From Leuconostoc holzapfelii (GTDB taxonomy: Bacteria > Bacillota > Bacilli > Lactobacillales > Lactobacillaceae), in contig NZ_JAAXPO010000005.1 of assembly GCF_012396485.1 (NCBI RefSeq), positions 1 through 64,000 of the forward strand: 64,000 nt of DNA, given 5' to 3'. The translations under genes and the position numbers were made by a program. Position 1 is the first letter of the stretch. Every line of letters begins with the position of its first letter. Below are positions 6,952 through 14,412 of this stretch, one piece after another. Under the pieces are notes generated by a model. That model was not told the origin of the DNA and searched no databases. It was given only the letters and a program-made list of their open reading frames with translations.

Positions 6952-7188
6952 ATGTTAGCAAATAAACAGGCACTTTTCGACATTCGGATTCAAAAGCGTT
7001 TAACCCAAAAGGATTTAGCGCTTGCATCCGGATTGTCTGAACGAACAATCAACACTTACGAATCGGATATTGATAATCTACGCAATGCACGATACAAAAA
7101 TGTTGAGAAAGTCGCAAACGCACTTGGTGTATCAGTGGATGAAATTTTTTTGTCTACCGTTTCGGAAAAACCGAAACAAACCGCATAG
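6952..7188 (+). CDS. Cro-like XRE-family regulator
   Basis: 78 residues from ATG 6952, which has an ideal AAAGGAGGTG seven bases upstream; earlier in-frame starts lack this and fall in the promoter. A single XRE helix-turn-helix ('IRIQKRLTQKDLALASGLSERTINTYE', divided as two helices by eye) and a short tail 'LGVSVDEIFLS'. First gene of the rightward transcript and divergent from cI, so it should compete for the same operators. Its last codons contain another perfect copy of the operator. Confidence 0.88.
   Translation: MLANKQALFDIRIQKRLTQKDLALASGLSERTINTYESDIDNLRNARYKNVEKVANALGVSVDEIFLSTVSEKPKQTA
7159..7177 (+). promoter_or_regulatory. fourth operator inside the 3' end of cro
   Basis: GTTTCGGAAAAACCGAAAC is a perfect 19-bp palindrome, the best match of all four sites, about 250 bp downstream of the promoter cluster and inside the coding sequence. 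Confidence 0.75.
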
Positions 7189-7265
7189 AAAAAGCCCGGC
7201 TATTGCAAGTAGCCAGACTTAAGGAATATTAGCAACTCAATTATAACACAGAAGGGAATATTAAC

Positions 7266-7958
7266 ATGAACGAAGTAAAGGTATTTGACAACCTAAAGGT
7301 CAAGGAAGAAAACGGACAAATCTTGTTCGATGCAGAAACAGCAGCGATTAAAATCGGCATCTCGCTAAACAAAAAAGGCGTCGAATACGTTCGTTGGGAA
7401 CGCGTTCGCAAATATCTAAATTCTCCACAAGTGGAGAAAGGTGATTTCATTACCGAACAACAGCTATACAAGTTAGCGATTAAGGCGGAGAGCGCTCAAG
7501 CTGAAAAGTTTCAAGATTGGGTCACGTCGGAAGTCTTGCCAGCTATTCGCAAGACTGGTAGTTACACAGCAAAGCCTATGAGCGAACTTGAACAGATCGC
7601 GCTCATTGCAAAAGGAACTACTCAATTAAGCGAACGAATTGAAAAGGTCGATGACAAATTAAATGATTTAATCGACAATCAGCCATTAAATGCTACGGAT
7701 TACGGTTCACTAAATCGCTTAGTTAATCATCGTGTTTATGCCTACGCATCAATCCACCACATTCCGAAGTCGCAAGTTGGCCCGTTGTTTAAAGATTTAG
7801 GAAACCAAATCAAGCAAGTTGCCGGAGTTGGTAATCGCTCACGTGTTAAGTCAAAGGACTACGACATGGTTATCCAATTTGTTGATAACTGGGAGCCGTC
7901 ATCAGCAACTAAGACGATTATTGAACAGACTTCGCTAGATGTTCGAGAAACAGCATAG
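7266..7958 (+). CDS. phage antirepressor, Bro-N plus ORF6C domains
   Basis: 230 residues. The N-terminal ~100 residues ('DNLKVKEENGQILFDAETAA', 'GDFITEQQLYKLAIKAESAQA', 'FQDWVTSEVLPAIRKTGSY') are a classic Bro-N domain. The rest, with 'LNRLVNHRVYAYASIHHIPKSQVGPLFKDLG' (in two parts), matches the ORF6C-type C-terminus. Such proteins counteract the CI repressor or bind DNA during early lytic growth. Second gene of the rightward early operon; ATG after AAGGGAATATTAAC. Confidence 0.85.
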   Translation: MNEVKVFDNLKVKEENGQILFDAETAAIKIGISLNKKGVEYVRWERVRKYLNSPQVEKGDFITEQQLYKLAIKAESAQAEKFQDWVTSEVLPAIRKTGSYTAKPMSELEQIALIAKGTTQLSERIEKVDDKLNDLIDNQPLNATDYGSLNRLVNHRVYAYASIHHIPKSQVGPLFKDLGNQIKQVAGVGNRSRVKSKDYDMVIQFVDNWEPSSATKTIIEQTSLDVRETA

Positions 7959-7970
7959 GAGAAAACTAAA

Positions 7971-8162
7971 ATGTCAAGAGAATTAATAATGAACGCCGTT
8001 TTAAAAAATGACGGAGAACTTCTACTTAAAATAAAAAAAGCTCAATCATTAATGAAAGAGCTGGAAAATATTTTTTATGACATTCAACTATTTGAGCCAT
8101 CAATTGAAATTCAATCAGTCAAGGATACGAACTTAAATTCTGATGATGACGGATCAAAGTAA
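7971..8162 (+). CDS. small early phage protein, unknown function
   Basis: 63 residues, Lys/Glu/Asp-rich with a central helical stretch ('LLLKIKKAQSLMKELENIFYDI') and an acidic tail. ATG follows GGAGAAAACTAAA, a good ribosome site, 12 bases after the antirepressor stop, so it belongs to that transcript. Its last 52 bases overlap the end of a gene on the other strand. Not recognised. Confidence 0.5.
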   Translation: MSRELIMNAVLKNDGELLLKIKKAQSLMKELENIFYDIQLFEPSIEIQSVKDTNLNSDDDGSK

Positions 8163-8545
8163 TGATTTGATAAAACAATGTCCGATTCTAAATAATTTAC
8201 ACGTGTGACGACGGTTTCATTTAGATCGATATCATCAGAATCATTAGCTATTTCAAATAATTTGTTTATCAACTTTTCCGAGTCATTTAAAAGTGGTTCA
8301 AGGTTAATTACATCGCCCATATCTGACTGAGAAAAATTTGAAAAGTGCTTTTTTCTCAGTGGAATAATGATTTCGGGATCAGATAATTTTGTTTCGCTAA
8401 TCCATTCTGAGGTTAATAACTTTTCGTTATATGACACAACAACGTTAGAGCCCTTGTGTTTGAATGAATAGCCATAACCGTCAGCAATGTCAGAAAGTTG
8501 TTCAATACTTATTTGCATAATTTGAATTTGCTTTAAAGAAAACAT
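8111..8545 (-). CDS. hypothetical protein read against the early operon
   Basis: 144 residues from ATG 8545, with AAAGGAGA ten bases upstream; the longer frame from 8602 has no such site. The protein is acidic, with a likely alpha/beta content ('SDIADGYGYSFKHKGSNVVVSYNEKL', 'PLLNDSEKLINKLFEIANDSDDIDL', quoted in parts). No known domain is recognised. It opposes all neighbours and its 3' end overlaps that of the preceding gene, a typical position for an independently regulated accessory (moron) gene expressed from the lysogen or at low level. Confidence 0.55.
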   Translation of the reverse strand: MFSLKQIQIMQISIEQLSDIADGYGYSFKHKGSNVVVSYNEKLLTSEWISETKLSDPEIIIPLRKKHFSNFSQSDMGDVINLEPLLNDSEKLINKLFEIANDSDDIDLNETVVTRVNYLESDIVLSNHYFDPSSSEFKFVSLTD

Positions 8546-8638
8546 AGAGTGAGTCTCCTTTCGTTTTACTAGGCAAATGAGCCAGTAATTTAAGGATAGC
8601 ATTTAAACAATTTAATCACATTAGAAAAGGAGGCGCTT

Positions 8639-8836
8639 ATGCCAATGTTTGAAAGCAGGAGCTACCTGCAAAAAGAAATCATTGATAAGGATCATCTCGA
8701 CATGCACTTGATGACGTTCCACAAATATATCAAGCGCGAAAAGAATTTCCCAAAGCCGTTCTTCGTAAGCGGTAATCGTAAAAAGTGGGACGGCACAGCG
8801 CTTCAATATTTCATTGATAAGAAAACAGGGAGGTAA
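8639..8836 (+). CDS. small HTH/excisionase-like phage protein
   Basis: 65 residues, ATG preceded by AAAAGGAGGCGCTT. The pattern 'DKDHLDMHLMTFHKYIKREKNFPKPFFVSGNRKKWDGTALQYFI' (seen in pieces) resembles the short winged MerR/AlpA-type or DUF771-like proteins of Lactobacillales phages, in which a 'W...AL..FI' ending closes the HTH wing. It could regulate or assist excision. The assignment is by resemblance only. Confidence 0.5.
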   Translation: MPMFESRSYLQKEIIDKDHLDMHLMTFHKYIKREKNFPKPFFVSGNRKKWDGTALQYFIDKKTGR

Positions 8837-8839
8837 CAC

Positions 8840-8953
8840 ATGGCACTTTGGGCAACACAAGTACTTGGATTACTATTCGTCATTGGAGCAGTAGCATATC
8901 TTAGCTTTAGCCTTGGCTACCAAGTTCGGAAAGATGAGGAACAGCATGGATAG
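8840..8953 (+). CDS. 37-residue single-helix membrane peptide
   Basis: ATG 8840 follows GGGAGGTAACAC, three bases after the preceding stop. One hydrophobic helix (LGLLFVIGAVAYLSFSL) and a charged tail ending EEQHG. It overlaps the next start by 8 bases. Tiny membrane peptides of this kind are common in early phage operons; role unknown. Confidence 0.5.
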   Translation: MALWATQVLGLLFVIGAVAYLSFSLGYQVRKDEEQHG

Positions 8954-9452
8954 ATACCAGATGATAGAAATTTGGAAACCTATAAAAGGTTATGAAACGT
9001 ATTCGGTTTCTAATTTCGGCAGAGTTAAAAACAATGTCCGAGATAGGATGATGAAACCCATAAAGAACTATGCTAACTATTTGGTTGTCGGACTGAGAAA
9101 TAATGGCGTCACTAAAATAAAAAGAATTCATAGATTGGTTGCAGAAGCGTTCATTCCGAACCCATGTAACAAACCTGAGGTAAATCACCTCGATGAGGTC
9201 AAGTCTAATAATTCTGTTGAAAATTTAGAGTGGGCGACTAGGACAGAAAATGCGAATTGGGGGACTGCTACTAGCAGAGCTCATAAAAAAACAGCTAAAC
9301 CGATTTTTGTAAAAAAGGATAACTTTTCAAATACTTTTGAAAGCATCACGAAATTTGCGAATGAAATAGGCGGTACTCAATCCGGAGTAGTGTGGGCCCT
9401 AAAAAGGAACGGAAAATATAAAGGATTCGAGGTTAATTATGTTAAGCAATAA
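8946..9452 (+). CDS. HNH homing-type endonuclease with NUMOD4 domain
   Basis: 168 residues from ATG 8946 with GAGGAA six bases upstream. N-terminal NUMOD4 motif ('EIWKPIKGYETYSVSNFGRVKN'; split 'IWKPIKGYE' and 'YSVSNFGRV'), then an HNH_3 core ('RIHRLVAEAFIP', 'VNHLDEVKSNNSVENLEW', 'TENANWG') and a C-terminal NUMOD-like helix-turn-helix DNA-binding part. It cuts DNA to spread itself. It sits as a free-standing gene that overlaps the gene before and the gene after, as expected of an inserted selfish gene. No split host gene is obvious. Confidence 0.85.
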   Translation: MDRYQMIEIWKPIKGYETYSVSNFGRVKNNVRDRMMKPIKNYANYLVVGLRNNGVTKIKRIHRLVAEAFIPNPCNKPEVNHLDEVKSNNSVENLEWATRTENANWGTATSRAHKKTAKPIFVKKDNFSNTFESITKFANEIGGTQSGVVWALKRNGKYKGFEVNYVKQ

Positions 9453-9636
9453 CTTACCTAATGGAATGAGCCGTTCAGACTTAATCCACGTTGGCGAGAT
9501 TGCAGAACCGCGTGAAAGTCGCCTAGATTGGCTACGAAGTGAGCGCGCTAAGGCACTTGATGAGATTGACCAAGTGAATGATTACATTCACGAGCTTGAC
9601 GATGAGATAAATCAAATGGAGTTTGGCGATGAATAA
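9439..9636 (+). CDS. small acidic phage protein, unknown function
   Basis: 65 residues from ATG 9439, overlapping the HNH gene end by 14 bases. The C-terminal half is a charged helix ('LDEIDQVNDYIHELDDEINQM') likely to form a coiled coil. The ribosome site before 9439 is weak; ATG 9466 is a possible alternative. Not recognised. Confidence 0.45.
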   Translation: MLSNNLPNGMSRSDLIHVGEIAEPRESRLDWLRSERAKALDEIDQVNDYIHELDDEINQMEFGDE

Positions 9637-9790
9637 ACAAGAACTTAAACAAGAGCTATTTGCACTACGAATCTGTCTTGAGCGAGTGAGCGATGATGCA
9701 GCTTATCAAAGCAAGCTAACAGGGGCCTAAGTTCGAGATGCGATAGCAAAAATAGATATTGCGATAGGACACATTGAAGATGAACGTTAA
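9629..9790 (+). pseudogene. small phage gene with an in-frame stop
   Basis: ATG 9629 starts a frame of 33 residues (MNKQELKQELFALR…) ending at TAA 9728-9730. The same frame then continues with 'VRDAIAKIDIAIGHIEDER' to a TAA at 9788-9790, which overlaps the next gene's start as phage genes usually do. A single AAA-to-TAA change would explain the break in a 53-residue protein. The shortened 33-residue product may still be made. Function unknown. Confidence 0.5.
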
Positions 9791-9980
9791 TTATGACATC
9801 ATGCTGCGCCATGCCGAACATGACTTAGAACAGGCAGAAGATGAGCTGCGACAGTTCAGAACGAACACGAGCATGTCGATGTCTGGCAAGGTTAGAAAAG
9901 AGACACTACGAGGCATGGAAAGCTATAGGAACGCGTTAAAGCAACGTGTGAAGAACTTGAAAGAGGAGATTAGAGCATGA
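9780..9980 (+). CDS. small helical phage protein
   Basis: 66 residues from ATG 9780. It is Glu/Arg-rich and helical throughout ('LRHAEHDLEQAEDELRQF', 'YRNALKQRVKNLKEEIRA'), so probably a coiled coil. It overlaps the preceding frame's final stop and the following start (4 bases), so it is translationally coupled in the early operon. Not recognised. Confidence 0.5.
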   Translation: MNVNYDIMLRHAEHDLEQAEDELRQFRTNTSMSMSGKVRKETLRGMESYRNALKQRVKNLKEEIRA

Positions 9981-10363
9981 AGTTTACAGAAGAACAGTAC
10001 GAAAAAATCATTGACTCATGGAACACATCTTTAACGTATGACAAAGCTACTAAATTTGTTATAGATTACGTTAATTCATTAAATTCGTCTAATTATGAAG
10101 CGGCTTTGGCTCTTGCTAACTCACTAACACGCGAACGGGCGCGCGAGCAGTACGTTGAGAAAGAGAAACGTTATGTTTGGTATTCTAAGAAAAATAATGT
10201 GCACGGTAAGCCTGTTCGCTTGTTCAAAGATGCAGGTCAAGCCGTTAGATCTTTTCCAGCTAATCGGTCGGATATGGTTACTCAAGATGAGCATCTAACC
10301 GAATCAGAAATCCGCGAATGGGGCTACGATCCAGAACGCTTTGATAAGGAGGAAGTCGAATAA
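9977..10363 (+). CDS. DUF1642-like phage protein
   Basis: 128 residues. An N-terminal helical region (to ~60) is followed by 'EKRYVWYSKKNNVHGKPVRLF' (two strands) and a C-terminal 'LTESEIREWGYDPERF'. The last motif is the usual end of DUF1642 proteins in early regions of Lactobacillales phages, where Tyr/Val strands precede 'FTE.EI'. Function unknown in all members I know. ATG overlaps the upstream stop by 4 bases. Confidence 0.55.
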   Translation: MKFTEEQYEKIIDSWNTSLTYDKATKFVIDYVNSLNSSNYEAALALANSLTRERAREQYVEKEKRYVWYSKKNNVHGKPVRLFKDAGQAVRSFPANRSDMVTQDEHLTESEIREWGYDPERFDKEEVE

Positions 10364-11206
10364 GTGGAAGAGCCAAACTACTACGCAATTATTCCAGCCA
10401 GTGTTAGATACGACAAAAATCTACTAAAGGGGTCAACACTCTTATACGGAGAGATAACGGCATTATCCAACAAGAAAGGATTTTGCTGGGCTAGTGATAG
10501 TTATTTTGCTGAACTATACGGTGTTGATAAACGCAGCATACAACGTTGGTTATCGTCACTAGAAGACAACGGATATATCAAACGAATTGTCGAACGTGAA
10601 GGGAAACAAATTAAAAACAGATACATCAAGTTGTGCGACAAAAACGTCACTACCCTAACGACAAAAACGTCGTACCCTAGTGACAAAAATGTCAGTACCC
10701 CTAGTGACAAAAATGTCCGAGAGAATAATACAAGTATTAATACTACAAATAATAATACATCACGCTTTGAAAGCGTTTGGGAATTATACCCCAAAAAGGC
10801 TGGTAAATCTAATGCAAAAAAAGCATTTGATAAAGCGGTTAAATCAGGCGTTAGTGTCGAATTGATTAAACAGAAGATCGGTGAATATAACCAACAGATA
10901 GCGTTTAAGAAAACTGATAGGCAGTATATCAAAAACGGATCAACTTGGTTTAATCAAGCTGGTTGGGAAGACGAATATGAAACAGGAAAACCGGTTAGGG
11001 TAACAAAGAGCACTAGCGACCCTGTTCAATTCAACAACCGGTACGACACAGTGAAAGATCAGTACATCAAAAAGTTTGGTTATGGCGACATGCCGCTACC
11101 AACAATGATGCCAGCACCAGATAATACCCACGCTTGGGAATTGTTGATGGCTGGTGATGATGAACTGCTAAATAAATTGAAAGAGGTGGTAGAGCGAAAT
11201 GTATGA
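10364..11206 (+). CDS. HTH replication initiation protein
   Basis: 280 residues, start GTG with AAGGAGGAAGTC upstream. The N-terminal ~90 residues form a winged helix-turn-helix ('LLYGEITALSNKKGFCWASDSYFAELYGV', 'SIQRWLSSLEDNGYI', quoted in parts) as in phage replisome organisers and DnaD-like initiators. A variable Asn/Thr-rich linker follows (~90-130), then a C-terminal helical domain ('VWELYPKKAGKSNAKKAF', 'WFNQAGWEDEY'). The linker is encoded by four iterons, a likely origin. It directly precedes a DnaB-type helicase, which it should load. Confidence 0.82.
   Translation: MEEPNYYAIIPASVRYDKNLLKGSTLLYGEITALSNKKGFCWASDSYFAELYGVDKRSIQRWLSSLEDNGYIKRIVEREGKQIKNRYIKLCDKNVTTLTTKTSYPSDKNVSTPSDKNVRENNTSINTTNNNTSRFESVWELYPKKAGKSNAKKAFDKAVKSGVSVELIKQKIGEYNQQIAFKKTDRQYIKNGSTWFNQAGWEDEYETGKPVRVTKSTSDPVQFNNRYDTVKDQYIKKFGYGDMPLPTMMPAPDNTHAWELLMAGDDELLNKLKEVVERNV
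10637..10765 (+). other. candidate phage origin of replication: four iterons plus AT-rich stretch
   Basis: GACAAAAACGTC at 10637 and 10660, and GACAAAAATGTC at 10682 and 10706. Each repeat is a short palindrome (GAC..GTC) and starts are 22-24 bp apart, about two helical turns. Bases 10718-10765 are almost all A/T, suitable as an unwinding element. The iterons lie inside the initiator gene, as in lambda O and many lactococcal/lactobacillus phages. Confidence 0.75.
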
Positions 11207-12488
11207 TGAAAATCTTGAAAAGTCGTTCATTGGAAACGTCATGGTTTCTAGAGATGCAGCGCTAACTTTAGCCGACATCGAATCGGTTATGAAACCGGAA
11301 GACATTGGCGGCGATGATGCGAAGAAGACGTTTAGCATCATTAAGAAATTAGTCGAGAGTAACAAGCAAGTTAACCCAGCCACCTTAGTGCAAGGCGGGG
11401 CAGACATCAATTTCATTGCCGAAGTGTCATCGTTGGGTATTTCTAGCAACCAAGCAATCAGTGAAGCGAAGCTTATTCACTCATTAGCATCAAAGCGCAA
11501 CCTATACAACGCAGCGCAAAGCGTGATGCAACAACTAGTAAATGGCGAAGATACGGCGAGCGTTAAAACGAAGTTGAGCGAATACATCAACAGCGAAACC
11601 GAATTCACTAAGGATTCAACCAAGCAGATTAGTGAACTGGTAGTGCCAACAATCGAAAGTATTCTCACGACACGTGACAGTGGCGGCATCATCGGCACGT
11701 CAACAGGATTTAAAAGTATTGACCGAGCATTGGGCGGACTTTTAAAAGGTTCGTTGACAATTATTGGTGCCAGACCAGCAATGGGGAAGACGGCATTTGC
11801 GTTGAACATGGCAGAGGGTGCAGCAGCAAAAACAGGGCTACCAGTTCTAGTCATTTCACTGGAAATGAACAATGAAATGTTGGTCAAACGCATGTTCGCT
11901 AAAACAAGCATGATCGATGCCGGAAAGTTACGAGACGGTTCATTAAGTCCGGAAGATTTAAATGTTCTGAACAGTGCAGCCGACAAGCTCGCTAAAATGC
12001 CCCTGTGGTTCGATGACACGCCTATTCAAAGCTTTTCTGATATAAGAGCAAGGGCGCTTAAATTAAAGCGTCAGAGGGGCAAAATAGGGCTTGTATTGAT
12101 TGACTACCTTGGGCTGATTGAAACCGGAAATGAACGCAATAGCAACCGCGTGAATGAAGTCTCAAAAATTAGTCGCGGTTTGAAAGTTTTAAGCAAGGAA
12201 ATCGATGCGCCGATTGTTGCCTTAGCACAACTCAATCGAGGTGTTGAGCAGCGAACAGACAAGCGTCCAATGCTTTCAGATTTGCGAGATAGTGGATCAA
12301 TCGAACAGGACGCAGACAATGTGATGTTCTTATATCGAGACGACTACTACAATGCGCCGGAAGACCAGAACGATGACGACATCTCACAAGTTGAGTTCAT
12401 CGTAGCAAAAAACCGCAACGGAAAACGCGGCACGATCAAACTCGCATTTGATAAGCGGCACAACCTGATGAGCGAGTGGATTTATTAG
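11199..12488 (+). CDS. replicative DNA helicase, DnaB type
   Basis: 429 residues, close to bacterial DnaB (~450). The N-terminal helical domain (~1-110, 'NLEKSFIGNVMVSRDAALTLADIESVM' region) precedes a RecA-like C-terminal domain. Walker A is 'GARPAMGKTAF' (~190), Walker B 'GLVLIDYLGLI' (~300), and motif H4 'RDSGSIEQDADNVMFLYRDDYY' is present in parts. It unwinds the phage origin. It overlaps the initiator gene by 8 bases. Confidence 0.93.
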   Translation: MYDENLEKSFIGNVMVSRDAALTLADIESVMKPEDIGGDDAKKTFSIIKKLVESNKQVNPATLVQGGADINFIAEVSSLGISSNQAISEAKLIHSLASKRNLYNAAQSVMQQLVNGEDTASVKTKLSEYINSETEFTKDSTKQISELVVPTIESILTTRDSGGIIGTSTGFKSIDRALGGLLKGSLTIIGARPAMGKTAFALNMAEGAAAKTGLPVLVISLEMNNEMLVKRMFAKTSMIDAGKLRDGSLSPEDLNVLNSAADKLAKMPLWFDDTPIQSFSDIRARALKLKRQRGKIGLVLIDYLGLIETGNERNSNRVNEVSKISRGLKVLSKEIDAPIVALAQLNRGVEQRTDKRPMLSDLRDSGSIEQDADNVMFLYRDDYYNAPEDQNDDDISQVEFIVAKNRNGKRGTIKLAFDKRHNLMSEWIY

Positions 12489-12497
12489 GAGGTGGAT

Positions 12498-12656
12498 ATG
12501 GATTTTGAAGCAGAAGACGCGATCTACACGTTGGATCTCATCGAAAAGTATTTAAATAACCAAGACCTTAGCAACAGAGAGGTGCTTGATATTATCTGGT
12601 CAAAGGTTGATGACCACAACGAACGAGTGGAATTTGTTCAAAGAAAAAACGCCTAA
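12498..12656 (+). CDS. 52-residue acidic phage protein
   Basis: ATG 12498 has AGGAGGTGGAT upstream, nine bases after the helicase stop. The peptide is acidic and helical ('DFEAEDAIYTLDLIEKYL', 'NREVLDIIWSKVDDHNERVEF'), with no known domain. Its strong ribosome site and position argue for translation. Confidence 0.5.
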   Translation: MDFEAEDAIYTLDLIEKYLNNQDLSNREVLDIIWSKVDDHNERVEFVQRKNA

Positions 12657-12673
12657 CGGTAGGAAGTTAGGCG
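12650..12673 (+). other. stem-loop at the end of the helicase segment
   Basis: CGCCTAAC and GTTAGGCG form a perfect 8-bp stem with an 8-nt loop over the stop codon of the preceding small gene. No T run follows, so it is not a standard terminator; it may stabilise or mark an RNA end between replication and recombination genes. Confidence 0.5.
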
Positions 12674-12736
12674 AAATGGTGTATATCTCGGACAAGATAA
12701 CACCTCAATAATACAAAGAAATGAGGAAAATAGCAA

Positions 12737-13138
12737 ATGGCTAATGAAGTCACGGTAATTAACGAGTGGGGCGAAGCCTACACGCTAGATATGTTGCGCG
12801 ACAAAAAGACGGTCGAAAAGATGTCTACCGAAGCGCTGCATGATCTGGCTTATGCGATTAAGTCGTTGAAAACACCGATGAAAAATGTTGAAGACGCTGT
12901 GAAAGCAAAGCTAGATGACGGCGTGGAGATTAAAGACATCAGTTACACGGAAGCCACACGGAAATCACTAGCCGCCGATGACGAAAAGCTGAAAATGGCT
13001 TTTGTCAAAAAATATGGTTGGGGCGCTGTGCAAGTTAAAACGCCAACGCAACTAGAAAAGCAGTACGGCGAAGCTATCAAGGAAGACTTGGAAAAAGTTG
13101 TCATTTATGACACGCAGAAACGAGTCAAGTATGAATGA
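12737..13138 (+). CDS. phage protein upstream of Sak4-like ATPase, unknown function
   Basis: 133 residues, ATG after GAGGAAAATAGCAA. A helical N-terminus ('LHDLAYAIKSLKTPMKNVEDAVKAKLDDGVEI', in parts) and a C-terminal 'KKYGWGAVQVKTPTQLEKQYG' segment. Proteins of this size precede AAA/Sak4 genes in many Lactobacillales phages; they have no established role. It probably belongs with the three recombination genes that follow, 14 bases apart. Confidence 0.5.
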   Translation: MANEVTVINEWGEAYTLDMLRDKKTVEKMSTEALHDLAYAIKSLKTPMKNVEDAVKAKLDDGVEIKDISYTEATRKSLAADDEKLKMAFVKKYGWGAVQVKTPTQLEKQYGEAIKEDLEKVVIYDTQKRVKYE

Positions 13139-13152
13139 CAGGAGGTTAAATC

Positions 13153-13800
13153 ATGAAAGCTTATAAGGCTGGTGAAATAGAAAAAGTAGGCAATATGTAT
13201 TTTGTTTATGGTGACGGCGGGACTGGTAAAACTTCGCTTATTAAACAAATTACAGGGAAAAAGCTATTGCTGATTTTTGACGGATCAACAAACGCGCTTG
13301 TCGGGACGAACGACATTGACGTCATTGCGTTTGATGATGAAGATGCACCGAATATGCAGCAGCTCGTCATCTCGATGTTAGAAAAGCAAGTCGCGACACA
13401 TGATGTCATTGTGCTAGACAATGTGACCGCCTTACAAAACTGGGCGCTTGAAAATATTGATGGTGCTTCAAAAGACGGCCGACAAAATTACCAAAAACTA
13501 CAAGTATGGTTTAGAAACCTTGGTATGTGGTTGCGAAAGACGGATAAGACGGTTCTAGCAACGGCTCACCAAGTTGACAACGGATCTAACGGGTTGACTG
13601 GTAGCGGACGTTATCAAGCTGATATGAACGAGAAAACGTTTAACGCATTCACGGCACCGTTCGATATTGTCGGGCGTATCTACAAAGAAAAAGATGAGCG
13701 GTGGATTGATTTAGATCCAGAGAACGGCAACCACGCCAAGAACAGAATTGATAATCGGAAAACAATCAAAGCAAGCGAATTAATCGCAGAGGAGAAATAA
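13153..13800 (+). CDS. Sak4-like RecA-fold ATPase, single-strand annealing/recombination
   Basis: 215 residues, matching the AAA_24/Sak4 group. Walker A is 'YGDGGTGKTSLI' (~25), Walker B 'DVIVLDNVTAL' (~95), and a Gln/His sensor region 'VLATAHQVDNGS' lies near 140. These proteins are short RecA-core ATPases that act with a phage SSB in single-strand annealing. The gene directly downstream (DUF669) fits that partner. Start ATG with GGAGGTTAAATC. Confidence 0.8.
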   Translation: MKAYKAGEIEKVGNMYFVYGDGGTGKTSLIKQITGKKLLLIFDGSTNALVGTNDIDVIAFDDEDAPNMQQLVISMLEKQVATHDVIVLDNVTALQNWALENIDGASKDGRQNYQKLQVWFRNLGMWLRKTDKTVLATAHQVDNGSNGLTGSGRYQADMNEKTFNAFTAPFDIVGRIYKEKDERWIDLDPENGNHAKNRIDNRKTIKASELIAEEK

Positions 13801-13801
13801 C

Positions 13802-14350
13802 ATGGCTTTATTCACAGTAGACAGCAACAACACATTTGGTAAGAGCGTACAAGAATCTGGGCGCTATAACGTTAAGGTGCTTGATAGTTCAGAGCTCAAG
13901 ACGGCAAAGTCAACAGGTAACGAGATGTTGGTGCTTAATTATGAAGTATTAGATGGTGACTATGCTGGCGGTCGCGTGTTGTACGACAACTTCGTATGGA
14001 ATCCAGATAATCTAGATCAATCAGAAAAGCGATTCAACACATTGCTAGTCGCTGCAAACGTACCAGACGGAACGCCTATCAACAGCATTCAAGATGTTCT
14101 ACGCGGCATTATCAATAAGCAACTTAACATCAAAACAGAATGGGTGCAATCGGACTATAACGGCAAGTGGAATTTGTCAGTTAAGACTTACGACAAATTA
14201 GACACTGACGGCAGCAAGCCTGACGGAAAAAAGCGCCCTAATGACGGTTCAGCGAAGAAATCAAATGATCCATTCAACCATGCACCACAAACTGATCCGT
14301 TCGCTACTGGTGCGCCAGTTGATATCTCAGATGATGATTTGCCTTTCTAA
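13802..14350 (+). CDS. DUF669 single-stranded DNA-binding protein
   Basis: 182 residues. The OB-like core is of the DUF669 type ('ESGRYNVKVLDSSELKTAKSTGNEMLVLNYEVLDGDYAGGRVLYDNFVW', in pieces), followed by a Pro/Asp/Lys linker and an acidic tail ending 'DISDDDLPF'. That ending mimics the DDDxPF tip through which bacterial SSB recruits partners, so this is the likely phage SSB paired with the upstream Sak4-like ATPase. ATG is one base after the ATPase stop. Confidence 0.85.
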   Translation: MALFTVDSNNTFGKSVQESGRYNVKVLDSSELKTAKSTGNEMLVLNYEVLDGDYAGGRVLYDNFVWNPDNLDQSEKRFNTLLVAANVPDGTPINSIQDVLRGIINKQLNIKTEWVQSDYNGKWNLSVKTYDKLDTDGSKPDGKKRPNDGSAKKSNDPFNHAPQTDPFATGAPVDISDDDLPF

Positions 14351-14412
14351 CAACGCAATGACGACAGTAGCGTAACTACTTGAACGGGGTGAGAAACCCA
14401 GTTGGAGAAATT

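Noticed and set aside
10637-10717. Short regularly spaced repeats that might be a CRISPR array
   Set aside because: The repeats are 12 bp with ~11 bp between them, lie inside a gene and are palindromic iterons; no spacer-like unique 30-mers and no cas genes.
12650-12673. Perfect 8-bp hairpin as a terminator
   Set aside because: No T run follows and the downstream recombination genes need read-through; kept only as a stem-loop.
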